This document shows, one piece after another, positions 1-6,055 of a DNA stretch of 6,055 nucleotides. This DNA comes from Hyphomicrobiales bacterium. GTDB lineage: Bacteria; Pseudomonadota; Alphaproteobacteria; Rhizobiales; Xanthobacteraceae. The stretch covers positions 1-6,055 of the forward strand of contig JAPLPC010000211.1 of the NCBI GenBank assembly GCA_026400425.1. The letters are read 5' to 3'. The position numbers and the translations under genes are program-made. The notes beneath the pieces were generated by a model that saw only the letters and a list, made by a program, of their open reading frames with translations, was not told the origin of the DNA and made no database searches. The first letter of the stretch is position 1. Each line of letters starts with the position of its first letter.

Positions 1-1235
1 AGCGTCGCGCCGATGGTCAATGATACCGCCATGACGACCAGGACCGCCGGAAGTCCCCAATAGGCGGCGACGGGACTGGTGATCGTCTGCATCACGGCCG
101 TGCCGAGAAAGAACGCCAGGTTCGAGGCCGACAGCGCCTTTCCGATATTCTCGGGCGCCACGGCCTGGCGGACCATCGCATAGATCAATGGCTGCATGGA
201 CACGAGAAAGCCGAACGTCACCAGCAGGACGCTATCGACGGCAACCGGCAGCAGCGACACGCCAAGCAACCGCGCAAGTGGGTAACCGGGTGCGCCCATC
301 GCCATGGTGAGCAACAGAACGGCCGCGATCAAATGGGCCGTGAGCAGCAACTGGCGGCGATGGCCGATCCTGCGATCGATGATGCCGGAGACCGCCGGCG
401 CGGCGACCAGCGCCAGCGTGAAGAGCAGCAGCACGTTGCCGGCTTCGATACGCGACAGACCTTTGACGGTCATCAGCCACGGCCCTGCCCAGAGTCCACG
501 CAGAACCAGCTGCATCGCCAGCGACACGAAAGCGAGAATGATGATGCCGCGCATCGCCCGCGACAAACCGAGCCGCAGCACCGAGGTCATCTCTGTGCCG
601 AGCGAGCGCGCTTGTCCTTCCGGACGCATGACCGGCACGATCACCACGATCAACCCTGCCACCACGACCGCAGCGGCTGCCGCGGTCCAATAACCCGCGC
701 GCCATCCCCATTGCTCGATGAGATAGGCGAGCGGACTGGCCGAGAGCAGCAGCCCGGAATTTCCGAATGACAGGATGATGCCCGACCACATGCCGAACTG
801 TGCCGGCGACAGGCGCTTGGCAGCGAGAGTAATCGGGCACATCAACATGCCCGACGTCGCCATGCCGATGGTTGCCTGCGCGATGAAGAACGATAAAGCG
901 CCGGTCGAACACGCGGCGATGGCCGCGCCGATCACGGTGCCGGCAAACAGCACAAGCGATACCGAGCGGATGCTGTAGCGATCCAGCGCAACGCCGACAG
1001 GTATCTGCAGCATGGCAAAGAAGAAGTGATACGCCGACGTCAGCGCCGCCAATGTCTGCGGCGTGACGCCGAGATCCGACGCCATCACATCGACCGCCAA
1101 AGCGGGCGTCGTGCGCAACATATTGGACAGCACGTGGCCGCAGGTGAGGATCAGCAATGCGGCCATCAGCGCCGAACTGACGGCTGTCTGATCGGTTTCA
1201 GGCTTTGCGTTGGGACGAGATACAGAAGCGGTCAT
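1..1235 (-). CDS. MFS transporter, C-terminus cut by the window edge
   Basis: An inner-membrane major facilitator superfamily permease, probably driven by an ion gradient; the substrate is unknown. The minus-strand frame is open from ATG at 1235 to position 1 (411 codons). The protein begins MTASVSRPNAKPETDQ, a short hydrophilic tail, followed by alternating hydrophobic segments that fit about 12 membrane helices (the first near residues 21-40, the last visible near 390-410). The loop after helix 2 holds a motif A-like GVALDRYSIR (81-90). The symmetric loop in the second half has a better copy, GIIDRRIGHRR (284-294), the usual two-fold MFS pattern. Since helix 12 is nearly complete, only a few residues should be missing. 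AGGCGAG (1250-1244) lies 8 bases before the start and is a modest ribosome binding site. The gene is 88 bases downstream of the FdhF/YdeP-like gene on the same strand and could be co-transcribed with it or use its own promoter. The family call is firm; the substrate is not assigned. Confidence 0.9.
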   Translation of the reverse strand, partial: MTASVSRPNAKPETDQTAVSSALMAALLILTCGHVLSNMLRTTPALAVDVMASDLGVTPQTLAALTSAYHFFFAMLQIPVGVALDRYSIRSVSLVLFAGTVIGAAIAACSTGALSFFIAQATIGMATSGMLMCPITLAAKRLSPAQFGMWSGIILSFGNSGLLLSASPLAYLIEQWGWRAGYWTAAAAAVVVAGLIVVIVPVMRPEGQARSLGTEMTSVLRLGLSRAMRGIIILAFVSLAMQLVLRGLWAGPWLMTVKGLSRIEAGNVLLLFTLALVAAPAVSGIIDRRIGHRRQLLLTAHLIAAVLLLTMAMGAPGYPLARLLGVSLLPVAVDSVLLVTFGFLVSMQPLIYAMVRQAVAPENIGKALSASNLAFFLGTAVMQTITSPVAAYWGLPAVLVVMAVSLTIGAT

Positions 1236-1310
1236 GATGACCGCTCGCCTACGCAAAATCGGTGCAGCCAGCAACCGCTACAAAAGCCGTGCCCGTCATG
1301 CATCGCCGTT

Positions 1311-1323
1311 GCTGCACTGCAGC
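1311..1323. promoter_or_regulatory. 13-base palindrome upstream of the MFS gene (candidate operator)
   Basis: GCTGCA-C-TGCAGC is a perfect 6-1-6 dyad in the 88-base spacer between the FdhF/YdeP-like stop codon (immediately adjacent) and the transporter start, 76 bases upstream of that start. The identical 13-mer, in the same orientation, occurs at 3679-3691 upstream of the FdhF/YdeP-like gene. A shared protein-binding site is inferred; no regulator gene is in the window. As RNA it could only form a five-pair stem with a three-base loop and no T-run, so a terminator role is less likely. Confidence 0.4.
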
Positions 1324-3645
1324 TTAGGCCGCTGCGCTGATCCTGATCGGAATCGACTTGTAGGCCGGCGTGCCGGACCTCGCATCGTGTTCATCGAGCG
1401 CGACCAGCACATTGGCCTCGGGATAATAGGCGGCAACCGAGCCCTTCGGAATATCGTAAGCCACCGCAGTCACGCCGCGCATGACGCGCTCCACACCGCT
1501 TTTGGCATCGAGCGTGATGTCGATAACGTCGCCATGGGCAAGGCCGCGGCTGGCGAGATCGTCGGCATTCACGAACACCACGTCACGGCGTCCGGCGATG
1601 CCGCGATAGCGGTCGTTCATGCCGTAAATCGTGGTGTTGTACTGATCGTGGCTGCGGATCGTGGTGAGCGTCAGGCCATGCTCCGCCGATCCATCTTCAT
1701 AGACACCCGTAAACACCAGAAACTGCGCTTTGCCGCTATCGGTCTGCCATTCGCGCTCCGAAGCAGCGTTCCGCAGGCGAAAACCACCCGGCTTCGCGAT
1801 GCGTTCGTTATAATCCTTGAAGGCCGGAAACACGGCCTCGATGGCATCGCGGATCTTGCTGTAGTCCGCCACCAGATCGAGCCAATTCACCTTGGTATTC
1901 GGCAGCGTGGCGATCGCCATGTCGGCAACGATGCGAATTTCGGAGCGCAGGTGCTCCGATGCCGGCTTCAGCCCGCCGCGGGATCCATGCACCATGGACA
2001 TCGAGTCTTCCACGGTCACGAGCTGCTTGCCGCTGGCCTGCACGTCGATCTCGGTGCGGCCGAGACACGGCAGAATGATCGACTCCTTGGCGATCAGCAG
2101 GTGAGAGCGGTTGAGCTTGGTTGCGATATGCACCACGAGATCGAGGCTGCGCATCGCCGGATAGGTCACCTCCGGGTCCGACATCGCGACCGCGAGATTG
2201 CCGCCGAGTGCGATCAGCGCCTTGGAGCGACCATCGCGAATCGCCTTCACCGCCGCAACCGCATCGTGACCATGGGTGCGCGGCGGATCGAAGCCGAACA
2301 CCCGCTTGATGCCGTCGAGCAGTGCGTCGTTCGGCAATTCGGTAATGCCGACGGTGCGATCGCCCTGCACGTTGGAATGCCCCCGCAGCGGCGAGATGCC
2401 CGCGCCCGGGCGGCCGAAATTGCCGCGCAGCAGAAGCAGATTTGCGATGTACTGCACATTCGCCACGCCGTGGCGATGCTGGGTGATGCCCATGCCGTAA
2501 TTGATGATCACGCTGTTGGCATTGGCATAGATGCGGCCGAGATGTTCGATGTCGGCGCGCGGCAGGCCCGACGACGCCTCGATGGTGTCCCAGGACGTTG
2601 CGTCGAGATCAGCGAGCAGCCCATCGATGCCTTCGGTATGTTCGGCAATGAAGGCGCGATCGAGGACATCCGGTCCACCGGCAGCGCGGCTCTCGGCATC
2701 GAGCGCCACGACAGCCTTCATCATCCCCTTCAGCACCGCAATGTCGCCGCCGACCTTGACCTGATAATAGACCGAGGACAGCTGTGTCGCATTGCCCGTC
2801 AGCATTTCCGACGGATGCTGTGGCGAGATGAAGCGTTCGAGCCCGCGCTCGCGGAGCGGATTGAGCGAGACGATGGCAGCGCCGCGCTTGGCGCAGGCGC
2901 GCAGCGTGTTCAGCATGCGCGGATGATTGGTTCCAGGATTGTGACCAATGCAGAAAATCGCATCGGCATGATCGAAATCTTCCAACGTCACCGTGCCCTT
3001 GCCGATCCCGATCGACTTCGGCAGGCCGACGCTGGTGGCCTCGTGGCACATGTTGGAGCAATCGGGGAAGTTGTTGGTGCCGTATTCGCGCACGAACAGC
3101 TGATACAGGAACGCCGCTTCGTTCGAGCAGCGCCCGGACGTATAGAACTCTGCCATGTTGGGATCCGGCAGAGCGCGCAGGCCGGCACCGATGCGTGCCA
3201 TCGCCTCTTCCCACGACAGGGCAACGAATTTATCGCTGGCGGCGTCGTAGGCGACCGGATGGGTCAGACGGCCGTGGTTCTCCAGCTCGTGGTCATGCCA
3301 TTCCCATAATTCGCGCACGGTGTGCTCGGCAAAGAACTCCGGCGTCGTGCGTTTGGCGGTGGCTTCCCACGCCACGGCCTTGGCGCCGTTCTCGCAGAAC
3401 TCGAATGACGATGTGTGCTTCGGATCGGGCCACGCACAGCCCGGGCAATCGAATCCTGCCGGCTGGTTCATGGTCAGCAGACCGCGGGTTTCATCGACCA
3501 CGGCGAGTTGGCTCCGCACCGCATCGGCGACCGCCTTCAGCGCGCCCCAGCCGCCGGCAGCACCCTGATAATCACCGACGCCTTCGACCTTCTTCCGCAC
3601 CACATCGGTCATTGCAGATTCAATCCTCGTCACTTCCAACGCCAT
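1324..3645 (-). CDS. FdhF/YdeP family molybdopterin oxidoreductase (formate dehydrogenase alpha-like)
   Basis: A complete 773-residue molybdenum enzyme of the DMSO reductase superfamily, closely resembling E. coli YdeP (about 760 residues) in remembered sequence blocks. Visible landmarks are YQGAAGGWGA (26-35), FDCPGCAWPDPKH (65-77) with C67, C70 and then C84, EFYTSGRCSNEAAFLYQLF (166-184), NNFPDCSNMCHE (191-202), CIGHNPGTNHPRML (232-245), GMGITQH (384-390), PLRGHSNVQGDRTVGITE (419-436), VEDSMSMVHGSRG (545-557) and RSHDQYNTTIYGMNDRYRG (664-682). The last block lies in the C-terminal molybdopterin-dinucleotide domain. C200-H201 falls where formate dehydrogenase H has its Sec-His pair, so C200 is the likely Mo ligand (inference). 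The usual N-terminal Cx2Cx3C motif is absent. No signal peptide is seen, so it is probably cytoplasmic. The reaction of this family is unsettled; E. coli YdeP has been linked to acid resistance. The start is uncertain: ATG 3645 lacks a Shine-Dalgarno, while ATG 3612 (Met12) has GAGGA 11 bases upstream and fits YdeP length better. Confidence 0.95.
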   Translation of the reverse strand: MALEVTRIESAMTDVVRKKVEGVGDYQGAAGGWGALKAVADAVRSQLAVVDETRGLLTMNQPAGFDCPGCAWPDPKHTSSFEFCENGAKAVAWEATAKRTTPEFFAEHTVRELWEWHDHELENHGRLTHPVAYDAASDKFVALSWEEAMARIGAGLRALPDPNMAEFYTSGRCSNEAAFLYQLFVREYGTNNFPDCSNMCHEATSVGLPKSIGIGKGTVTLEDFDHADAIFCIGHNPGTNHPRMLNTLRACAKRGAAIVSLNPLRERGLERFISPQHPSEMLTGNATQLSSVYYQVKVGGDIAVLKGMMKAVVALDAESRAAGGPDVLDRAFIAEHTEGIDGLLADLDATSWDTIEASSGLPRADIEHLGRIYANANSVIINYGMGITQHRHGVANVQYIANLLLLRGNFGRPGAGISPLRGHSNVQGDRTVGITELPNDALLDGIKRVFGFDPPRTHGHDAVAAVKAIRDGRSKALIALGGNLAVAMSDPEVTYPAMRSLDLVVHIATKLNRSHLLIAKESIILPCLGRTEIDVQASGKQLVTVEDSMSMVHGSRGGLKPASEHLRSEIRIVADMAIATLPNTKVNWLDLVADYSKIRDAIEAVFPAFKDYNERIAKPGGFRLRNAASEREWQTDSGKAQFLVFTGVYEDGSAEHGLTLTTIRSHDQYNTTIYGMNDRYRGIAGRRDVVFVNADDLASRGLAHGDVIDITLDAKSGVERVMRGVTAVAYDIPKGSVAAYYPEANVLVALDEHDARSGTPAYKSIPIRISAAA

Positions 3646-3677
3646 CAGGCCAAAACATTCCGTTTCGTAGCACTAAA

Positions 3678-3692
3678 CGCTGCACTGCAGCG
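3678..3692. promoter_or_regulatory. 15-base palindrome upstream of the FdhF/YdeP-like gene (candidate operator)
   Basis: CGCTGCA-C-TGCAGCG is a perfect 7-1-7 dyad, 33-47 bases upstream of ATG 3645. Its inner 13 bases are identical to the palindrome at 1311-1323. On the minus strand a TTGAAA (3706-3701) lies just upstream and TTTAGT (3677-3672) just downstream, so the dyad would sit between weak -35 and -10 candidates. Their 23-base spacing is too long for an ordinary sigma-70 promoter, so the promoter reading is doubtful while the dyad itself is certain. Confidence 0.45.
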
Positions 3693-3716
3693 ATGAGAGT
3701 TTTCAACTTTGATTGA

Positions 3717-3737
3717 CCGATACCTTCTTCGTATCGG
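3717..3737. promoter_or_regulatory. Inverted repeat CCGATAC-N7-GTATCGG, candidate operator for the OYE gene
   Basis: Two perfect seven-base arms are separated by CTTCTTC in the divergent intergenic region, 67 bases upstream of the OYE start. A TTGACC (3713-3718) overlaps the left arm and could be a -35 element. No good -10 lies at 16-18 bases; the nearest candidates (CGATAG or GATAGA at 3739-3745) give a spacer of 20-21 bases. Dyads in a stretched spacer are known from MerR-type promoters, but ATAC-N7-GTAT also fits the LysR T-N11-A pattern and HxlR or TetR operators. The binding protein cannot be assigned from this window. Confidence 0.45.
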
Positions 3738-3763
3738 ACGATAGAAACTTCGGAACGTAATGT

Positions 3764-3790
3764 TCGGGCCTATCGCCCGATTGGCTTTTT
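3764..3790 (+). terminator. Hairpin plus T-tract just before the OYE start (terminator- or attenuator-like)
   Basis: TCGGGC (3764-3769) and GCCCGA (3775-3780) pair perfectly around a five-base loop, CTATC. They are followed after TTGGC by five T residues (3786-3790). This is a weak intrinsic terminator shape because the T-run begins five bases after the stem. It lies immediately upstream of the OYE Shine-Dalgarno in the gene's own leader, so if functional it would act as an attenuator. GAAC (3753-3756) could instead pair with GTTC (3762-3765), which shares two bases with the stem, so a competing fold is possible. Confidence 0.3.
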
Positions 3791-3794
3791 GAAT

Positions 3795-3798
3795 GGAG
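3795..3798 (+). promoter_or_regulatory. Shine-Dalgarno of the OYE gene
   Basis: GGAG lies five bases before ATG 3804, an ordinary spacing. It favours ATG 3804 over the in-frame TTG at 3789, which has only T-rich sequence before it, and it places the protein start at MSSSLFTPLQ, the usual beginning for this family. Confidence 0.65.
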
Positions 3799-3803
3799 TT
3801 CGG

Positions 3804-4851
3804 ATGTCCTCGTCGTTGTTCACCCCACTGCAGGTTGGCCCCTTCACACTGAGCCACCGCGTCGCCATGGCGCCACTGACGCGGATGCGCGCCGAGAAGT
3901 CCACGCTCGCCGCCCGCAAACTCAATGTCGAGTACTACGCCCAACGCGCCAGCGAAGGCGGGCTGATCATTGCCGAGGCCTCGCAGATCATGCCGGAAGG
4001 ACAAGGCAGCCCCAACACGCCCGGCATCTATTCCACAGAGCAGGTCGCGCGCTGGAAGGACGTGGTCGATGCCGTGCATGCCAAGGGCGGCATCATCTTC
4101 CTCCAGCTCTGGCACGTCGGCCGCGTGTCCCATTCATCACTGCAGCCCGACGGCAAGCTGCCTGTCTCGGCGTCGGCGATCGCCATCAATGCGACGACAC
4201 GCACCGCATCCGGCGACACCGTGCCCTACGAGACTCCGCGCGCGCTCGATACCGACGAGATCCCCGGCATCATCGAGGCGTACCGGCAGGCCACCCATAA
4301 CGCGCGCGAAGCCGGCTTCGACGGCGTCGAAATTCACGGCGCCAATGGGTATCTGCTCGAACAGTTCCTGCAGACCCGCAGCAACCAGCGCACCGATCAG
4401 TATGGCGGCTCGATCGAGAACCGGTCTCGGCTGCTGCTGGAGGTGACGCAAGCGGTCGTCGAGTGCTGGAGCGCCGATCGTGTCGCTATCCGCCTGTCGC
4501 CTTACGGCGTCTCCAACGATTCCGGCGAGCCCGATCCGATGCCGCTCTACAGTTATGTGGTCGGTGAACTCGACAAGCTGGCACGAGAATGTCCCGAAGG
4601 CTTATGAGCTGTTCCGTCCGCTCTGGAAAGGCGTACTGGTGACGGCTGGCGGTTTCGACGGCGCCTCTGCCGAGGAAGCTGTTGCTTCGGGCAATGTGGA
4701 CGTCATCGCCTTCGGACGGCCGTTCATCGCCAATCCGGATCTGCCGGAACGCATCCGACTGAAAATACCGTTCACGCCCTACAACCGAGCCACATTCTAC
4801 GGCGGCGAGGAGAAGGGCTACACGGACTATCCAATCCACACGGTTGCCTGA
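3804..4851 (+). pseudogene. Old yellow enzyme family NAD(P)H:flavin oxidoreductase (alkene reductase), broken by an internal deletion
   Basis: This family comprises soluble FMN-dependent reductases acting on activated alkenes, quinones or nitro compounds (NemA and xenobiotic reductase relatives, about 365 residues). The first part (3804-4607, 267 residues) contains MAPLTR (22-27), QLWHVGR (101-107), the substrate-binding pair H178 and N181 with Y183 in EIHGANGYL, and RTDQYGGSIENR (196-207). After VGELDKL (253-259) the frame runs into eight unrelated residues and TGA at 4605-4607. The missing end resumes in another frame at HENVPKAYELFRP (from 4582) through GVLVTAGGF, IAFGRPFIANPDLPER and FYGGEEKGYTDYP to TGA at 4849-4851. 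Family members have about 21 more residues between these pieces (the GLAYLH...EP segment of the barrel). A deletion of about 62 bases, which must be 3n+2 to give this frame change, fits the join at 4580-4582. The promoter region and Shine-Dalgarno look intact, suggesting recent decay. A sequencing or assembly error is the alternative. Confidence 0.85.
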
Positions 4852-4880
4852 TTTTGACGCGCGATGCGCGCCGGATGCGC

Positions 4881-4909
4881 AGGGCGACGGCTTCCCATGC
4901 CGTCGTCCT
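4881..4909 (+). terminator. Strong hairpin between the OYE gene and the second molybdoenzyme gene
   Basis: AGGGCGACGGC (4881-4891) pairs with GCCGTCGTCCT (4899-4909) over eleven base pairs, one of them G-T, around the seven-base loop TTCCCAT. The sequence after it (GTGATAATTTG) is AT-rich but has no long T-run, so this is an imperfect intrinsic terminator. It is well placed to end OYE transcription before the next gene. A smaller dyad, CGCGC-GAT-GCGCG (4858-4870), lies just after the OYE stop. A terminator role is the simplest reading; a protein-binding dyad overlapping the downstream promoter is possible. Confidence 0.45.
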
Positions 4910-4917
4910 GTGATAAT
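4909..4917 (+). promoter_or_regulatory. Extended -10 promoter motif TGTGATAAT
   Basis: TG-T-GATAAT matches the extended -10 consensus TGnTATAAT at all but one base. No recognisable -35 lies 16-18 bases upstream, where the hairpin sits. Transcription would start near 4923-4926, at or just before the ATG at 4926, leaving almost no leader. In an otherwise GC-rich spacer this AT-rich motif stands out, but one short motif is weak evidence on its own. Confidence 0.35.
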
Positions 4918-4925
4918 TTGCAAGC

Positions 4926-6055
4926 ATGCACGTTCAGTCCAAGATCGCCATCAAGCACTCCACCTGCCCGCATGATTGTCCGTCCGCCTGCGGGCTCGAC
5001 ATCGAGGTGATCGACGGCCAGTCGATCGGCCGGGTGCGCGGCTCCAAGCAGCAGACCTACACCGCCGGAGTCGTCTGCGCGAAGGTCGCGCGCTACGCCG
5101 AGCGCATCCATCATCCCGATCGGCTGATGCACCCGATGCGCCGCACCGGGCCAAAGGGCTCTGGACAGTTTGCGCGCATCAGCTGGGACGAGGCGCTCGA
5201 CGAAATCGCCGCGAAGTTCAACAACGCGGAGCGCGACTTCGGCGCGGAATCTGTCTGGCCGTATTATTATGCCGGAACCATGGGCCTGGTGATGCGCGAC
5301 GGCATCAACCGTCTCGCCCACGAGAAGAAGTATTCGCGCTTCTACGGCACGATCTGCGCCACCGTTGCCTGGACCGGTTTTGCCGCCGGCACCGGCAAGG
5401 TCGCCGGTGTTGATCCGCGCGAGATGGTGAAGTCAGACCTGATCGTGATCTGGGGGACCAATCCGGTCTCCACCCAGGTCAATGTCATGACCCACGCGAC
5501 CAAAGCCCGCAAGGAACGCGGCGCCAAAATCGCCGCCATCGACATCTATGACAACGACACCATGAAGCAGGCGGACATCAAGATCCTGCTGCGCCCTGGC
5601 ACCGATGGCGCTTTCGCTTGCGGCGTGATGCATGTGCTATTCCGCGACGGTTTTGCCGACCGCGATTATCTCGCAAGATACACCGACGCTTCGCCGGAAC
5701 TGGAAGCGCATCTCGCCACGCGCACGCCGGAATGGGCGTCATCCATCTGCGGCGTGCCGGTCGCCGAGATCGAAGCCTTCGCGCATCTGGTCGGCACGAC
5801 GCCGCGCAGCTTTTTCCGCCTCGGCTATGGCTTCACTCGCAGCCGTAACGGCGCGACGCAGATGCATGCGGCACTTTGCGTGCCTACCGTCACTGGCGCA
5901 TGGCAACACGAAGGCGGCGGCGCCTTCTTCAACAATGCGGCGATCTGGAAATTCGACAAGACTCTGATCGAAGGGCTCGACATGCTCGATCCCGCGACAC
6001 GCCGGCTCGATCAGTCGAAGATCGGACGCATTCTCACCGGCGACGCCGAGGCGCT
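4926..6055 (+). CDS. Molybdopterin-dependent oxidoreductase with N-terminal 4Fe-4S motif, cut by the window edge
   Basis: The first 376 residues of a DMSO reductase superfamily enzyme; such standalone proteins are usually about 700 residues, so roughly half is visible. STCPHDCPSACGL gives C14, C18 and C22 (Cx3Cx3C), and C51 in VVCAKVARYAERIHHPDRL completes a 4Fe-4S site. Further family features are RISWDEALDEIA (84-95), GTICATVAWTGFAAGTG (141-157), where C144 may be the residue near or on the Mo centre (tentative), DLIVIWGTNPVSTQVN (171-186) and RPGTDGAFACGVMHVL (223-238). No twin-arginine signal precedes the cysteines, so a cytoplasmic location is likely. The start is well fixed: an in-frame TAA lies at 4914-4916 and no other start codon occurs before C14. 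No Shine-Dalgarno precedes it. The gene differs clearly from the FdhF/YdeP-like gene in this window, which lacks this cysteine motif. Its substrate and electron partner are unknown. Confidence 0.92.
   Translation, partial: MHVQSKIAIKHSTCPHDCPSACGLDIEVIDGQSIGRVRGSKQQTYTAGVVCAKVARYAERIHHPDRLMHPMRRTGPKGSGQFARISWDEALDEIAAKFNNAERDFGAESVWPYYYAGTMGLVMRDGINRLAHEKKYSRFYGTICATVAWTGFAAGTGKVAGVDPREMVKSDLIVIWGTNPVSTQVNVMTHATKARKERGAKIAAIDIYDNDTMKQADIKILLRPGTDGAFACGVMHVLFRDGFADRDYLARYTDASPELEAHLATRTPEWASSICGVPVAEIEAFAHLVGTTPRSFFRLGYGFTRSRNGATQMHAALCVPTVTGAWQHEGGGAFFNNAAIWKFDKTLIEGLDMLDPATRRLDQSKIGRILTGDAEA

Noticed and set aside
1210..3309. A 699-codon open frame on the plus strand opposite the FdhF/YdeP-like gene
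   Set aside because: It is rich in Arg, His and Ala and shows no recognisable domain; the opposite strand encodes a clear, full-length family protein. Long antisense frames are common opposite GC-rich codon-biased genes.
3789..3803. TTG at 3789 as the OYE start
   Set aside because: GGAG at 3795-3798 is correctly spaced for ATG 3804, and family proteins begin at the equivalent of MSSSLFTPLQ.
3645..4133. A 162-codon minus-strand open frame across the divergent promoter region and the OYE 5' end
   Set aside because: It has no recognisable protein signature and runs antisense to clear OYE coding sequence; a shadow frame.
4138..4146. CACTGCAGC inside the OYE gene as a third copy of the palindrome
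   Set aside because: Only nine bases match, the left arm is missing, and it is explained by conserved coding sequence (SSLQP).
4604..4607. ATGA stop-start overlap suggesting translational coupling into a downstream OYE fragment
   Set aside because: The ATG at 4604 is not in the frame of the OYE C-terminal piece and its frame closes after about a dozen codons.
4575..4610. Programmed ribosomal frameshifting to join the two OYE pieces
   Set aside because: A frameshift would still leave about 21 family residues missing, and there is no slippery heptamer at the join; a deletion explains both the gap and the frame change.
4486..5321. Minus-strand open frames opposite the OYE 3' end and the second molybdoenzyme
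   Set aside because: Both are antisense to well-recognised protein sequence and have low-complexity composition without domains.

Overview
This 6,055-base window is high-GC bacterial DNA carrying parts of four genes. Codon usage and the overall look of the proteins suggest an alphaproteobacterium, most likely of the Bradyrhizobium/Rhodopseudomonas/Afipia group. That placement is an impression from the sequence and was not tested by a search.

Layout, left to right. (1) Positions 1-1235, minus strand: a major facilitator superfamily (MFS) transporter whose last few residues lie beyond the left edge. (2) Positions 1324-3645, minus strand: a complete molybdopterin oxidoreductase of the FdhF/YdeP (formate dehydrogenase alpha-like) family. 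(3) Positions 3646-3803: a divergent intergenic region with three separate dyads. (4) Positions 3804-4851, plus strand: an old yellow enzyme (OYE) family flavin oxidoreductase whose reading frame is broken, with about 21 codons apparently deleted. (5) Positions 4852-4925: a short spacer with a strong hairpin and an extended -10 promoter motif. (6) Positions 4926-6055, plus strand: the first 376 residues of a second, different molybdopterin oxidoreductase that has an N-terminal 4Fe-4S cysteine motif. No RNA genes, insertion sequences or CRISPR arrays were seen.

How the genes may work together. The transporter and the FdhF/YdeP gene share a strand, 88 bases apart. The same 13-base palindrome (GCTGCACTGCAGC) lies in the spacer upstream of each of them, so a shared regulator is a reasonable hypothesis. 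The OYE gene is divergent and has its own Shine-Dalgarno and operator-like dyad, but its coding frame is damaged. The second molybdoenzyme appears to have its own promoter, so close to the start codon that its mRNA may be leaderless. The substrates of both molybdoenzymes and of the transporter cannot be read from the sequence. The window looks like an ordinary redox-metabolism region with some regulatory details worth checking, and I see no convincing evidence of a wholly new system.
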